DNA from: Planctomycetota bacterium
GTDB lineage: Bacteria; Planctomycetota; Phycisphaerae; UBA1845
NCBI GenBank assembly: GCA_024280855.1
Contig: JAJRPG010000100.1
Coordinates: forward strand, 1-35,725
Direction: 5' to 3'
Length of the DNA stretch: 35,725 bases
How positions within the stretch are numbered: position 1 is the first letter of the stretch; every line of letters starts with the position of its first letter. The position numbers and the translations under genes are program-made. Positions 9,431-20,370 of this stretch are shown piece after piece. The notes beneath the pieces were generated by a model. The model made no database searches and was not told the origin of the DNA. It was given only the letters and a program-made list of their open reading frames with translations.

Positions 9431-9793
9431 ATGGATAGCAGGCAGCTACAATGGGTCAACCGGAACAGGTCGCGTGGCTCGCGGACCCAAGGGGTAGGCG
9501 ACATCGTTGGCCAGTTGGTCTCGAAGTTAGAGGACAGTTGGCACGGAGACCGAGACGCACTGCGAGAAGCTGTGTCGTCCATTACGGATGAGAATTTTGC
9601 CAGGCATTGCAAGCTTGGATGGATAGACCAGCGTGTCGTCACGATTTTAGTGGATGAGCCTACGTTGGTTTTTGAGATGCAGCGAAAATGGCAACAGCCA
9701 TTGGAAAAGAAATTGAAACTCGCGCTAAAAAGAGGGCGCAACTATCGTATCAGGTTTGATTTCGATAGTCATGATTTACAAAAACGGGGATAA
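9431..9793 (+). CDS. DUF721 / DciA-like replicative helicase-loading factor
   Basis: A small protein of 120 residues matching the DUF721 (DciA) pattern: VGDIVGQLVSKLEDSW, then GWIDQRVVTILVDEPTLVFE, then MQRKWQQPLEKKLKLAL. This corresponds to the family's beta strand with a conserved Trp and the following amphipathic helix. DciA proteins help load the DnaB helicase in bacteria that lack DnaC or DnaI. It sits between dnaN and gyrB, where many genomes carry recF and a DUF721 gene. The start is uncertain: ATG 9431 is chosen, while GTG 9416 adds five residues but lies inside the DnaA box. Neither has a strong ribosome binding site. Confidence 0.75.
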   Translation: MDSRQLQWVNRNRSRGSRTQGVGDIVGQLVSKLEDSWHGDRDALREAVSSITDENFARHCKLGWIDQRVVTILVDEPTLVFEMQRKWQQPLEKKLKLALKRGRNYRIRFDFDSHDLQKRG

Positions 9794-12424
<2,631 letters not shown>

Positions 12425-12647
12425 CTAATCGCGAAAATTTACCATATTAGTCCCCGCCATAACGAGCACGGGGTACAAAACGTTAAGCAGAGTTGCCATG
12501 TTCTCCTCGCTGGAGAGGAGTATGACGATCAGCGACTACTCGCCTGCTATCTCCGCAAAGCTATCGCGCAAGGTACAGCAAAAACCTAATTCAGACGATA
12601 CGCAAGTACATTGACCAATTAGTAGTAGCCTCAGCCGTGTAACGCCG

Positions 12648-13514
12648 CTAATTGCCTCTAGCTTTTTCTGCTTCCTGGAAAGCAAATTGCGCACGGAGAT
12701 CGTCTCGATGTCGCGCATAGGCTTCAGATAGCAATTGCCAACCTTCGCTATCTTCAATCGCAAATTTCGGCAACACGACATAGGAGCGTCGTATAAGTTG
12801 TGCATTCGTTTGATCGGTTGTCGTATGAAGCTGTAAAGGCGCAGAATACTCAATACGCATATTGTCGTCCGTATTCAAATCGTCGATCGTCTTGATACCG
12901 ACGTCTTCTGCGATTTTGAGTATATATTTCTTTCTCATGATAAACGTGGATAGTACGTCCGTCCCCAGAGGGAACAGTACAGAGTTAAGATCAGAAGCCA
13001 TGCCCGGGTTGTTTCGATAAAGGTCTTCGATGCTCGATAAACGCATGTCCAATCGTACGTCACTGCCCATTAAAATGATGTCCGCCGCATCTCCACCAAA
13101 CAGCATAACGTACTTAAACGAGTTAGAATAAGTAGCCAGCAGACATCCAAGGTCTTCAGCGGACATGCCATAAAGGTGTAGCCACTGTGCCCACATGCCC
13201 CCTTCGCTGAGTTTGCTTTTGCCCAGCTCGAAAAATTCCTTCGTAAATAAATTGCTGACACCGCTAATCCACGGATTGGAAGGCTCCGAAATGACCAGGT
13301 CATAGGTGCCATCTTCGCTCAGAAAAAGCTGGTTACGAGCGTCATTAAGATAAAGCTTGACGCGAGAATCTTCGAGAGGTTGATTATTCCATTCGTCAAA
13401 AAAGTGACTCGCTTCCACCACCGCTGGTTCGATTTCTACAACATCAATTTGTGTAGGGCTTTCATGCCGCGTTACCGCCCCTACCGTGACACCGCTGCCC
13501 AACCCGATAACCAT
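12648..13514 (-). CDS. Spermidine-synthase-like methyltransferase-fold domain (3' part of an interrupted gene)
   Basis: This 288-residue piece begins MVIGLGSGVTVGAVTRH, the nucleotide-binding loop of the spermidine synthase / SAM-methyltransferase fold. It continues with DVVEIEP, DLVISEPSNPWISGVSNLFT and WLHLYGM, all characteristic of membrane-fused spermidine-synthase-like proteins. It is exactly in frame with the gene upstream: 19 codons (TQNLLGHLPFFLRPSPKKV) and one TAA at 13572-13574 separate the two. Those 19 codons also fit the family, so the two pieces appear to be one 874-codon gene broken by a single stop. Without the upstream part this piece would start inside its first beta strand, and there is no clear ribosome binding site. 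Confidence 0.7.
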   Translation of the reverse strand: MVIGLGSGVTVGAVTRHESPTQIDVVEIEPAVVEASHFFDEWNNQPLEDSRVKLYLNDARNQLFLSEDGTYDLVISEPSNPWISGVSNLFTKEFFELGKSKLSEGGMWAQWLHLYGMSAEDLGCLLATYSNSFKYVMLFGGDAADIILMGSDVRLDMRLSSIEDLYRNNPGMASDLNSVLFPLGTDVLSTFIMRKKYILKIAEDVGIKTIDDLNTDDNMRIEYSAPLQLHTTTDQTNAQLIRRSYVVLPKFAIEDSEGWQLLSEAYARHRDDLRAQFAFQEAEKARGN

Positions 13515-13571
13515 GACTTTTTTGGGAGACGGACGAAGGAAAAACGGCAGGTGGCCAAGGAGGTTTTGAGT

Positions 13572-15272
13572 TTACATATCCGCTGGACTATTGGACGCAT
13601 CGATTTTTCCGTTGTTAGCCATCCAAATCGTGTCGAAAGTCTTATCCTTCCCCACAGTCACCACCGCCGACGGCCCTTCGTCGTACCAAATCAATTCATA
13701 CTTCTCAATTTCCTCCATCAAGCCTTCGCGCGTGTGATTGTCAAATTTCGTTACATTATCAAATGCACCCATACCCATAAGCAAGGGATTCCAAGGCGGT
13801 GGATAAAGGTGCATAGCCAAGATGGCCATCGCAATGACACCACCACCCAATAGCGAACGCATCGGGTTTTTCTTTTCGCTCGACTTCGCCAAGGACTGGA
13901 AAGCCACAAAGGCAGCTACCGCGTTAAGTGAAACGCCCACCAGCATCGCGCCGCGAACATGTAGCCAGGGTAGAAGTATCAATCCCCCGGCCAATGCCCC
14001 AAAAACTGCGCCGACGGTGTTAATACCGTATAGTTGCCCCACTGGACGATTCAATTTATCTTCGTCAGTAATCGCAGCCCTAACCAAACAAGGAAAAGTC
14101 GCTCCCATCAGCAAGGCCGGTGGCAACATTAAGACCAGCGCCAATAACAATTGCGTATGCAAAAACCATTCTCGATGACCTTCCAGGGCCGTGTATAGAC
14201 TCATGAAAGCAACCGGCAACTCGTCGTAAACATACATGCTCGCCCAGGACAATAAAGCGACGCCAAGTTGCAATACGACTAAACCTCGAACGACACCCAA
14301 CCGTTGACCGCGGGCATACAAGCGGTCAGCCAGCACCCCACCAAGCCAGCCGCCAATCCCTATACCCAGCAGGAAGGCGAGTAGCATTATCGAAAACGCG
14401 TACGCGCTTCCCCCCAAAACCAAAGTCATCAAACGAAACCAGGCTAACTCATAGACCAAGCCGCAAAACCCTGCGATTCCTGCTATGATGCCCAAGGTTA
14501 TCAACCCCCGGCGTTGGCTTGGCACGCTTTCTTCAGCATCGGACGAAACGGGTTTTGTGAAAATCCAAGCCCGCCAACCCAACAAAAGTGCCGCTAACGC
14601 GACGACGATGTTTGCTGAACAAGCAATTTTAGTCGTCGCCGACATGCCAAAACCAGGAAGCAGCACAAACCCCGCCAGCCCCGTCCCAATCACCGCGCCG
14701 AGCGTGTTCGCACCATAAAGTCGCCCTACGACCGTACCTGTATTGGATGATCGAGCCGACGCAAAACGCACCAGTAATGGAAGCGTCGCGCCCATGCAAA
14801 CGGTCGGCGGAAGGAGCAGGATAGCTAGGATCAAGAACTGAACGAAAGTAAAAAGCGTAGGCCCAGGTGACATGCTCACCCAAAAACCGGAGTACACCGT
14901 AATTGCAATTTTCAAAGCCGCCGGAAAAAGCAATGCGTAAACACCAATCAGCGCTTCGAGAATCGCATAAACCAACAACGGCCTTTTGAATTGGTCTGCC
15001 CATCGACCAGCCAAAAACGCCCCAAGCGCCAATCCGCCCATGAACGATGCCAATACGGCGCAAATCGCCATCTGGCTAGCACCCAATGCCAGATGAAGTT
15101 GACGAGCCCAAATAGTCTCATAAATGAGAGAAGTTGCGCCGCTAACCAAAAACAATGCAACAAATACCCATACGGAAACTATGCGCACGTTTTGCTTGGG
15201 AATGGCCTCTTGTTCAAGACGTTTCCCTTGTTTGCGACTTTTCTTGGAATTGTCAGACTTGCTGCTTCGCAC
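13572..15272 (-). CDS. Membrane part of a fused MFS-like/spermidine-synthase-like protein, ended by an in-frame TAA
   Basis: 566 residues with about twelve hydrophobic helices in two similar halves: SLIYETIWARQLHLALGASQ near the start and GLVYELAWFRLMTLVLGGSA near the middle show the internal duplication. After the membrane part comes the beginning of the synthase domain (WYDEGPSAVVTVGKD, then ANNGKIDASNSPADM), which stops abruptly at TAA 13572-13574. Related proteins run straight on into the SAM-type fold, and that fold is present in frame immediately downstream. The start is taken as GTG 15272, which has no good Shine-Dalgarno. The gene lies just downstream of tRNA-Ala on the same strand. 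Known relatives are proposed aminopropyl- or methyltransferase-like membrane enzymes; the substrate is unknown. Confidence 0.75.
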   Translation of the reverse strand: MRSSKSDNSKKSRKQGKRLEQEAIPKQNVRIVSVWVFVALFLVSGATSLIYETIWARQLHLALGASQMAICAVLASFMGGLALGAFLAGRWADQFKRPLLVYAILEALIGVYALLFPAALKIAITVYSGFWVSMSPGPTLFTFVQFLILAILLLPPTVCMGATLPLLVRFASARSSNTGTVVGRLYGANTLGAVIGTGLAGFVLLPGFGMSATTKIACSANIVVALAALLLGWRAWIFTKPVSSDAEESVPSQRRGLITLGIIAGIAGFCGLVYELAWFRLMTLVLGGSAYAFSIMLLAFLLGIGIGGWLGGVLADRLYARGQRLGVVRGLVVLQLGVALLSWASMYVYDELPVAFMSLYTALEGHREWFLHTQLLLALVLMLPPALLMGATFPCLVRAAITDEDKLNRPVGQLYGINTVGAVFGALAGGLILLPWLHVRGAMLVGVSLNAVAAFVAFQSLAKSSEKKNPMRSLLGGGVIAMAILAMHLYPPPWNPLLMGMGAFDNVTKFDNHTREGLMEEIEKYELIWYDEGPSAVVTVGKDKTFDTIWMANNGKIDASNSPADM

Positions 15273-15303
15273 GATAATTTTATTTGCATTGGGAAATTCG
15301 TAT

Positions 15304-15376
15304 TGGAGCCAGCGAGACTCGAACTCGCGACCTTCTGCATGCCATGCAGACGCGCTCCCAACTGCGCCATGGCCCC
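15304..15376 (-). tRNA. tRNA-Ala (anticodon GGC)
   Basis: A 73-base cloverleaf reads on the minus strand from 15376. The acceptor stem GGGGCCA pairs with TGGCTCC and contains the G3:U70 wobble pair that defines alanine identity. The D arm GCGC/GCGC, anticodon stem TCTGC/GCAGA with loop ATGGCAT (anticodon GGC) and T arm GCGAG-TTCGAGT-CTCGC are all complete. The discriminator is A, and no CCA end is encoded. A good promoter lies just upstream. Confidence 0.95.
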
Positions 15377-15388
15377 TTCACCGCAGGC

Positions 15389-15417
15389 ATTATCAGCGAT
15401 CCTCTCAGCGTTGGCAA
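15389..15417 (-). promoter_or_regulatory. Promoter of tRNA-Ala
   Basis: On the minus strand TTGCCA (15412-15417) and GATAAT (15389-15394) are separated by exactly 17 bases, a near-consensus sigma-70 promoter. The -10 ends 12 bases before the first base of the mature tRNA, leaving room for a short leader. Confidence 0.65.
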
Positions 15418-15724
15418 GCACAACGCCCAGCGCGCCCTTCGACCCCAAAGCCCCGACTTGCGACGAACCAATCCAAATGCTTATGGCCAAAAATGCTGCG
15501 CAGAAAAATGTCAGCCCATGAAATTCTAATGACTGCGATTTTCTCCCCTATCAATTTCCAAATACAGAACGGGTTTCTTCGTCGTCCGAATAAAATCTTC
15601 GTTCAAATCGCACTAGAACAACAACCCGATTCTATGCTTCAACAAGCGTATCCGAATATGACCGTCCGATATTAAATATATCAAAAAAGCGCATACTTTG
15701 CGCCCCATAACCATGATTCTACAG

Positions 15725-15753
15725 TTGGAATATCGTTACAATGTTTCTACAAT
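15725..15753 (+). promoter_or_regulatory. Promoter of the xerD-like gene
   Basis: TTGGAA (15725-15730), a 17-base spacer and TACAAT (15748-15753) form a sigma-70-type promoter. Transcription would begin near 15760. This places the upstream in-frame ATG at 15741 before the transcript and favours ATG 15852 as the real start. Confidence 0.55.
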
Positions 15754-15851
15754 GGACCTGCAGTGTAGATGTTTGGGCCACTAATCGTCGTATTGCTGAC
15801 GAACGACTGGCACTAAAAATTAGGGGAGCGTTTCCACGCAAGAAATACATC

Positions 15852-16775
15852 ATGCTTGTCGCCACACGGACAACTAAGCCGACGATGAAACCTGCGCCAG
15901 TCGTCAAACGATTCTTGGATTACATATTCTTGGAGTGCGGACTGTCCGGAGAAACGGTTACAGCCTACCAGTGCGACCTGCGCGAATTTTGGAACTCCCT
16001 CGTAGATGCAGACGTCGAACCTAGCGAAATATCCTTCGAAGATGTGCAGCGACATCTCATGCAGTTGCACGAACGCAAGCTAAAGCTTTCTTCAATCGTC
16101 CGACATTTTAGCACGATCAAAGTTTTCCTTCGTTTCTTGAACCAGGAAAAAATCCTCCGACGCGATATTACAAGCTTCATGGAGTCGCCCCGAAGATGGC
16201 GAACCATCCCCCGCGTCATCCGCTATGACCAGGTTAAATCGCTATTGCACGCCCCCGACCTGCATGATGAATTCTTTCTGCGCGACCGGGCATTACTGGA
16301 ACTTCTGTACGCCACCGGCATGCGCGTGAGCGAAGTCGTAGGCCTCACCCTCGACAACATAAATCTCAAGCTAGGCTACCTCCGCTGCATGGGAAAAGGT
16401 CGAAAAGAGCGTATCGTTCCTATCGGTAGCCACGCGATAGAAGCCCTCAAGCATTATTACGAAGACCTACGCCCTAGACTCCTTGGCGAGAATCACACCG
16501 ATGCGATTTTTCTCTCCAGAACCGGCCGACCGCTCGACAGAACAAACATCTGGCGACTGGTCCGTAAGTACGCCGTCATCGCCGGCATAGAATATAAAGT
16601 CTCCCCGCATACACTACGACATTGCTTCGCAACCCATCTACTCCACGGCGGCGCAGACCTGCGCGTTGTCCAGGAGTTGCTAGGCCACGCCGACGTGACC
16701 ACTACACAAATTTACACCCATGTAAACGAGACTCAGCTTCAACGCATCCACGAGAAGTGTCACCCCAGGCCATAG
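15852..16775 (+). CDS. xerD: Tyrosine recombinase XerD-like
   Basis: A 307-residue site-specific tyrosine recombinase, the usual length for XerC/XerD, which resolve chromosome dimers at dif. The N-terminal SAM-like DNA-binding half starts at FLDYIFLECGLSGETVTAYQ. Catalytic residues are all present: Arg158 in ATGMRVSEV, Lys in GKGRKER (182-188), His253-x-x-Arg256 in HTLRHCFATH, His279 in LLGHADVTTTQIY and nucleophile Tyr288. ATG 15852 is chosen because the upstream promoter would start transcription after the earlier ATG at 15741, and the extra 37 residues do not resemble the family. XerD fits better than XerC by its HTLRHCFATHLLHGGADLR style, but the distinction is not certain. Confidence 0.88.
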   Translation: MLVATRTTKPTMKPAPVVKRFLDYIFLECGLSGETVTAYQCDLREFWNSLVDADVEPSEISFEDVQRHLMQLHERKLKLSSIVRHFSTIKVFLRFLNQEKILRRDITSFMESPRRWRTIPRVIRYDQVKSLLHAPDLHDEFFLRDRALLELLYATGMRVSEVVGLTLDNINLKLGYLRCMGKGRKERIVPIGSHAIEALKHYYEDLRPRLLGENHTDAIFLSRTGRPLDRTNIWRLVRKYAVIAGIEYKVSPHTLRHCFATHLLHGGADLRVVQELLGHADVTTTQIYTHVNETQLQRIHEKCHPRP

Positions 16776-16858
16776 GCGCACCATTCCACATGCGCTAAGA
16801 TGCCTTTAGGCTCCGAACGCTTACATTAAAGCACGAAGCCGATGTGGAGTAACCTCGC

Positions 16859-17452
16859 GTGCAACTTGATTTTTCTAACACAACTCACCTGGACGATAAT
16901 CAGCTACAAAACATGATTATGCACGCGACCGACGGGTGGTCCGTTGGCGATGTTGTCGTGCGTGTGCGATATAGCCGGGGCGCAGATTTTTCAGGAACCT
17001 GCGTTTACGCCACCCAGCGGATTTACATCAACCTAGGAAAACATCTTCGCTATCCTTATATCATGAACACGCACATCGCACGCGGTAAAACGCACCTGGG
17101 CCAATGGGGCAAACCGGCCTACACCGTGGAATTCGCAGACGGTTTGCAGATCGCAGCTTTCATTTATCTACACGAGTTGTACCATCTGCTTGTTAAAATC
17201 GCAGACCGCAACAGGCGACAGAAGGAGACCATGTGCGATAGGTTTGCCACCCGATATGTCGTCGCCAATTACGGCGCAACCGTCCGAGATGACGCCGGAG
17301 CCGTCGCTCTTTCGGACAGTTGGGATGTACAAGATTTAGACCGTTTTGTCGCGAGGGCAAGAGTAGGCTCGCATCAAAATGCCGAGCAAACTCCTTCGGT
17401 CCTAAACCACGACCAGCAGCATGCACAGCAAGTGCTAACGTTTGGACTATGA
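16859..17452 (+). CDS. Hypothetical protein with HELYH metallopeptidase-like motif
   Basis: I do not recognise this 197-residue protein as a named family. It contains HELYHLLVK (His105, Glu106, His109), a zinc-peptidase HExxH motif in a helix. Fifteen residues later comes KETMCDRFATRYV, placing an acidic residue (Glu124 or Asp127) where a third zinc ligand would sit, as in ImmA- or SprT-like folds. No signal peptide or membrane helix is visible, so it would be cytoplasmic. The start is GTG 16859, supported by GGAG about 10 bases upstream. The C-terminal 50 residues are polar and probably disordered. It sits 83 bases after xerD and 160 bases before queF; co-transcription is possible. A protease or peptidase-like role is inferred from the motif only. 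Confidence 0.7.
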   Translation: MQLDFSNTTHLDDNQLQNMIMHATDGWSVGDVVVRVRYSRGADFSGTCVYATQRIYINLGKHLRYPYIMNTHIARGKTHLGQWGKPAYTVEFADGLQIAAFIYLHELYHLLVKIADRNRRQKETMCDRFATRYVVANYGATVRDDAGAVALSDSWDVQDLDRFVARARVGSHQNAEQTPSVLNHDQQHAQQVLTFGL

Positions 17453-17612
17453 ACTATTTACCAAGCCGCGTGGCTTCACCCGCACGGACTTACGAATCTA
17501 TTAGACGTGCCCATGGCAAGTGATAGGCAATTTGAAATCGGGAATTCACTAGCAAGCGACATGGGACTTAAGTCGTCAAGTCAGTAACTCCAAATTCAAC
17601 AAGGACTTTTGA

Positions 17613-17999
17613 ATGAACAATAACGATAAAACAATCGAAACTTTCCCCAACCCGCATCCGAACAGACAGTACCTCATCGAGCATCACGTTCATGAATTCA
17701 CCAGCATGTGTCCCAAAACAGGTCAGCCGGACTTCGCCACGCTCCGCATTCAATATGTAGCTAACGATGCCTGCATCGAGTTGAAAAGTTTCAAGCTATA
17801 CCTCCAGCAGTTCCGCATGAAAGGCATTTTCTACGAAGACATCACCAACGTCATCTTAGACGACCTCGTCTCCTCCATGGCCCCTTATTGGCTACAAGTC
17901 CAATCCACCTGGAGCGTAAGAGGCGGCATCCACAGCGTCATCACAGTAGAACACGGCGACCAGGAAACTGGTGAATTAATTTCAGAAAGTGACGACTAG
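17613..17999 (+). CDS. queF: NADPH-dependent 7-cyano-7-deazaguanine reductase
   Basis: A 128-residue single-domain QueF that reduces preQ0 to preQ1 in the queuosine tRNA-modification pathway. FTSMCPKTGQPDFATLRI carries the catalytic Cys33 and Asp40, and ELKSFKLYLQQFR (from residue 56) is the QueF signature, which binds NADPH and substrate. The length fits the short, unimodular type. AAGGA lies about 7 bases before the ATG, a good ribosome binding site. No other queuosine genes (queC, queD, queE, tgt) lie in the window. I inspected the 160 bases upstream for a preQ1 riboswitch and did not see one. Confidence 0.95.
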   Translation: MNNNDKTIETFPNPHPNRQYLIEHHVHEFTSMCPKTGQPDFATLRIQYVANDACIELKSFKLYLQQFRMKGIFYEDITNVILDDLVSSMAPYWLQVQSTWSVRGGIHSVITVEHGDQETGELISESDD

Positions 18000-18049
18000 T
18001 CCGCCACGAGTTGTATTGAATTAAGGAAGGTCAGTCTCTTACAGAACCG

Positions 18050-18067
18050 TCCCGATGTACGTCGGGA
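18050..18067. repeat. Short palindrome TCCCGA-TGTACG-TCGGGA
   Basis: A perfect 6-bp inverted repeat with a 6-base loop lies 50 bases after queF. No run of T follows, so it is a poor intrinsic terminator. A similar palindrome, TCCCGA-TGTT-TCGGGA, occurs at 33741-33756 and shares the core TCCCGATGT, which suggests a small dispersed palindromic element. Confidence 0.45.
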
Positions 18068-18133
18068 TGAGGAAGCGGTCTCTTAGCCGCCAAGCCTAAT
18101 CCTCATCAACCAACTCCTGGCATTAACCTTCAA

Positions 18134-18568
18134 CTACACTGCCCTTGCTTCCCCCTCCCCCAACAACCTGAGTACATCCACATTAGATGGTAGCCCCATC
18201 GCCGTCCGTCTAATTTCCTCCGCCGATGCCCATCGCACCTCGGCTATTTCCTCTGGTGCAGGAACTATCTCACCCTCAAGATGCGTCACGAGCCAAACCA
18301 CTAAGACGTAACCATGCTCAACCAATCTAACCGCCCCCAGCCGCTTCGCCGGCTTCACAACAATACCAAGCTCTTCCTGCAATTCTCTTTGAACCGCCTG
18401 CCGGGAAGTTTCACCTCGTTCGACATGCCCGCCCGGAAAGCACCAATAGCCCCCCCGAACGACCTGCGTCGCACGCTTGATAAACAAATAGCGATCACGC
18501 TGCACCAATATCCCAATCACACCGCGTCGAATAGAAATCTTTACCTTTTTCTGTTGGTGCTTTTCCAT
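18134..18568 (-). CDS. Nudix hydrolase (MutT-like)
   Basis: A 144-residue Nudix-fold pyrophosphatase. The Nudix box GGHVERGETSRQAVQRELQE runs on through ELGI at residues 46-69 and has every consensus position (G-x5-E-x7-REU-x-EE-x-GU), so the metal-binding acidic residues are intact. Surrounding strands (GVIGILVQRDRYLFIKR, GGYWCFPGG) are typical of small MutT/NudG-like proteins, which hydrolyse nucleotide diphosphate derivatives. The exact substrate cannot be told. It converges on queF and lies downstream of the prepilin-like gene's terminator, so it probably has its own promoter. Confidence 0.9.
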   Translation of the reverse strand: MEKHQQKKVKISIRRGVIGILVQRDRYLFIKRATQVVRGGYWCFPGGHVERGETSRQAVQRELQEELGIVVKPAKRLGAVRLVEHGYVLVVWLVTHLEGEIVPAPEEIAEVRWASAEEIRRTAMGLPSNVDVLRLLGEGEARAV

Positions 18569-18605
18569 GTACTTCTCGCTTACCCCGTACCTTTATAGTA
18601 AGCGC

Positions 18606-18637
18606 AAAAAAACGGGGCCGTCCAAGGACGACCCCGT
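18606..18637 (-). terminator. Intrinsic terminator of the prepilin-like gene
   Basis: Read on the minus strand, the 12-bp stem ACGGGGTCGTCC / GGACGGCCCCGT has a 2-base loop and one G-U wobble, and is followed by seven T. It lies 31 bases after the stop of the gene at 18668-19639 and is a strong Rho-independent terminator for it. Confidence 0.85.
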
Positions 18638-18667
18638 CGATAAATTCTACATTAGGCTAACTATCAA

Positions 18668-19639
18668 TTACGGATAAATTAATGTGTCCGTAGATGAATA
18701 ATTAGTAATGCCTACGCCAAATACATCCTGGCCTGGATAAGGCTCAGGAGAGAACTCGCCTGGCAGCGTACCATGAATTAATAGTTTACGATTCACATCG
18801 TCCCAATTGCCAGTACCATCAATGACGGTATAAATGTTGTCCTTATCAATACCAACAATTGGCTTTCGTTCAAAAGTGGCATGTCCGTCAGCGAAAAGGC
18901 AGTTTTGACCTTCGCCTGCACCTCTACCACCATGATTGGAAGAATTGAATCTTCTCCAATCCTTTGGTGACGAATCAGAAAGAATATCATCTCCCAATGG
19001 GGTTTTCCAGGCATTAGTGCTAACGTCTGTCACGGTTGTAGCCGTATAGAACGGACCTTTGTCAGCAATAACAATCATACGAGAGTCCATACCTTCACGA
19101 GGCCTTGTATCTCGAGGGCCGAATGGCACTTGATAGCCATAACTCACGTTGTCGTAAGTTTCAAAGTCGTAGTAAAGCTCTAAGTTTTCAGTGGGATCTT
19201 TTTGGTCCGAGCTACTTGGGCAGATAAATTGCTGAACTGTAACATCGCCCGAGCGAATCAGCATCCAAAATGACCGTGTGACTGAGAGCAGCGAGCTCCT
19301 GTTGCCACCGTTCCTGTCGTCTGCCTTGCTTTCCTCATGACGCTGATATCCAACGCCATTATTGCCCGCGGCTACGTCTCCAAAGTAACGAACACTTTGG
19401 GTGCCATCCGGCAATTTCTTGTCAAATGCAGGTACAGGCCAACGCTCCTGGTTGTCATTGGCATAAATCTTACACGACGTACCAATACCCTTGATATTGG
19501 ACTGACACACCAAACGCTTACTCAACTCACGAGCACGCGAAAGGCTAGGTAGCAAAATCGAGATAAGCAACGCGATGATCGCAATCACCACGAGTAGCTC
19601 GATCAGCGTAAAAGCTCGCATCTTAATTCTTTGTTTCAC
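18668..19639 (-). CDS. Prepilin-type N-terminal methylation domain protein with C-terminal DG-H motif
   Basis: A 323-residue type II/IV pseudopilin-like protein. The N-terminus [20 protein letters not shown] is the prepilin signal: a short basic leader, F-T-L-I-E with Glu at +5, then one hydrophobic helix. The rest is a large extracytoplasmic domain. Near the C-terminus [19 protein letters not shown] matches the H-Xn-DG motif of the large planctomycete paralogous family. GTG 19639 is chosen as start because GGGAGA lies about 7 bases before it; ATG 19621 is the alternative. It stands alone with its own strong terminator and no secretion-apparatus genes, as expected for one member of an expanded family. 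Confidence 0.9.
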   Translation of the reverse strand: MKQRIKMRAFTLIELLVVIAIIALLISILLPSLSRARELSKRLVCQSNIKGIGTSCKIYANDNQERWPVPAFDKKLPDGTQSVRYFGDVAAGNNGVGYQRHEESKADDRNGGNRSSLLSVTRSFWMLIRSGDVTVQQFICPSSSDQKDPTENLELYYDFETYDNVSYGYQVPFGPRDTRPREGMDSRMIVIADKGPFYTATTVTDVSTNAWKTPLGDDILSDSSPKDWRRFNSSNHGGRGAGEGQNCLFADGHATFERKPIVGIDKDNIYTVIDGTGNWDDVNRKLLIHGTLPGEFSPEPYPGQDVFGVGITNYSSTDTLIYP

Positions 19640-20370
19640 TGTTCTATCTCCCTTGTAATGTTCCTCTGTAGTGTTCTCACACTTTAGCCAAAATTAGAGC
19701 CAGACACCACTAACAGCCAAAAGGCAGTCACGCCCAACGAAAGTGTGCCCCCCATATGCAAGCACAACTTTCAAACGCATAGGCGATTCAAATACGCCTG
19801 ATGTCCAGCTCACTAACTTCCTAACTCCCAAGGCCCAACAGATCGTCCGATCACACGCTGCGTAACAAAAAACGTTACGTAATACAAGCCGTGGTCGATT
19901 GCGATCATGCAATAACCAAAACGTCTATATGAAACTATAAAAACGGACACATCAGCCGCACATCGCTATCACGCGACCCGGTTGTGGAGACTCCGTAGCC
20001 AGCCAGCGCGCTGTAAAACAAAAACGCCAGCTACGAATCCAAAACCAAATCTCGGCTACGCATGCGCAGTACCAGACCGTTTGGTTACTAGCTTCTTATT
20101 AGAATGTCTGTGGTGTGGGTTGAGTCAGATAGAGGCGAGGGAAATACTGGGTACAATAGATAATTATAACGGCTACCGCCTGCTTGGATATATTATGATA
20201 ACGGTATCAAATCTGAATAAATCGAGCCCTCTTCGCTCATCGGTACAAATCGTACAACACGCACGAATTCATACACTTCTCCACAATCACCACCTAAACT
20301 CTACCCCAATTTTAATCACATGTCAATAGTTATCGTACTTTAATAATGGCCCAACCTTAATCGCCAATCC
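19640..20370. other. Long non-coding gap upstream of the prepilin-like gene
   Basis: This 731-base stretch has no gene I can support. A short inverted repeat CGTAAC-AAAAAAC-GTTACG lies at 19861-19879, overlapping the palindrome TTACGTAA. The open frame at 19982-20329 has no recognisable pattern and no ribosome binding site. Codon-like structure is lacking, so the stretch is probably regulatory or degraded DNA. Confidence 0.5.

Larger units (their letters stand above)
15377..15851. other. Gap between tRNA-Ala and xerD
   Basis: The 475 bases hold two divergent promoters, for tRNA-Ala (15389-15417) and for xerD (15725-15753). Between them (15418-15724) I see no gene, repeat or structured RNA. 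Open frames in the stretch overlap the tRNA and have no protein-like pattern. Confidence 0.5.

Noticed and set aside
12425-12647. Weak GC-rich inverted repeat after gyrB (CCCCG...CGGGG)
   Set aside because: The stem is only about 5 bp with a long loop and no T run, so it is not a supportable terminator.
15304-16775. tRNA-Ala next to a tyrosine recombinase, as in an integrated island
   Set aside because: The recombinase is XerD-like in length and motifs, the tRNA is complete, and I found no repeated tRNA 3' end that would mark an attachment site.
17453-17612. Possible preQ1 riboswitch before queF
   Set aside because: No stem-loop with the CUA/A-rich tail typical of preQ1 aptamers could be drawn.
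19982-20329. 115-codon open frame in the long gap
   Set aside because: No ribosome binding site, no family pattern and no protein-like composition.
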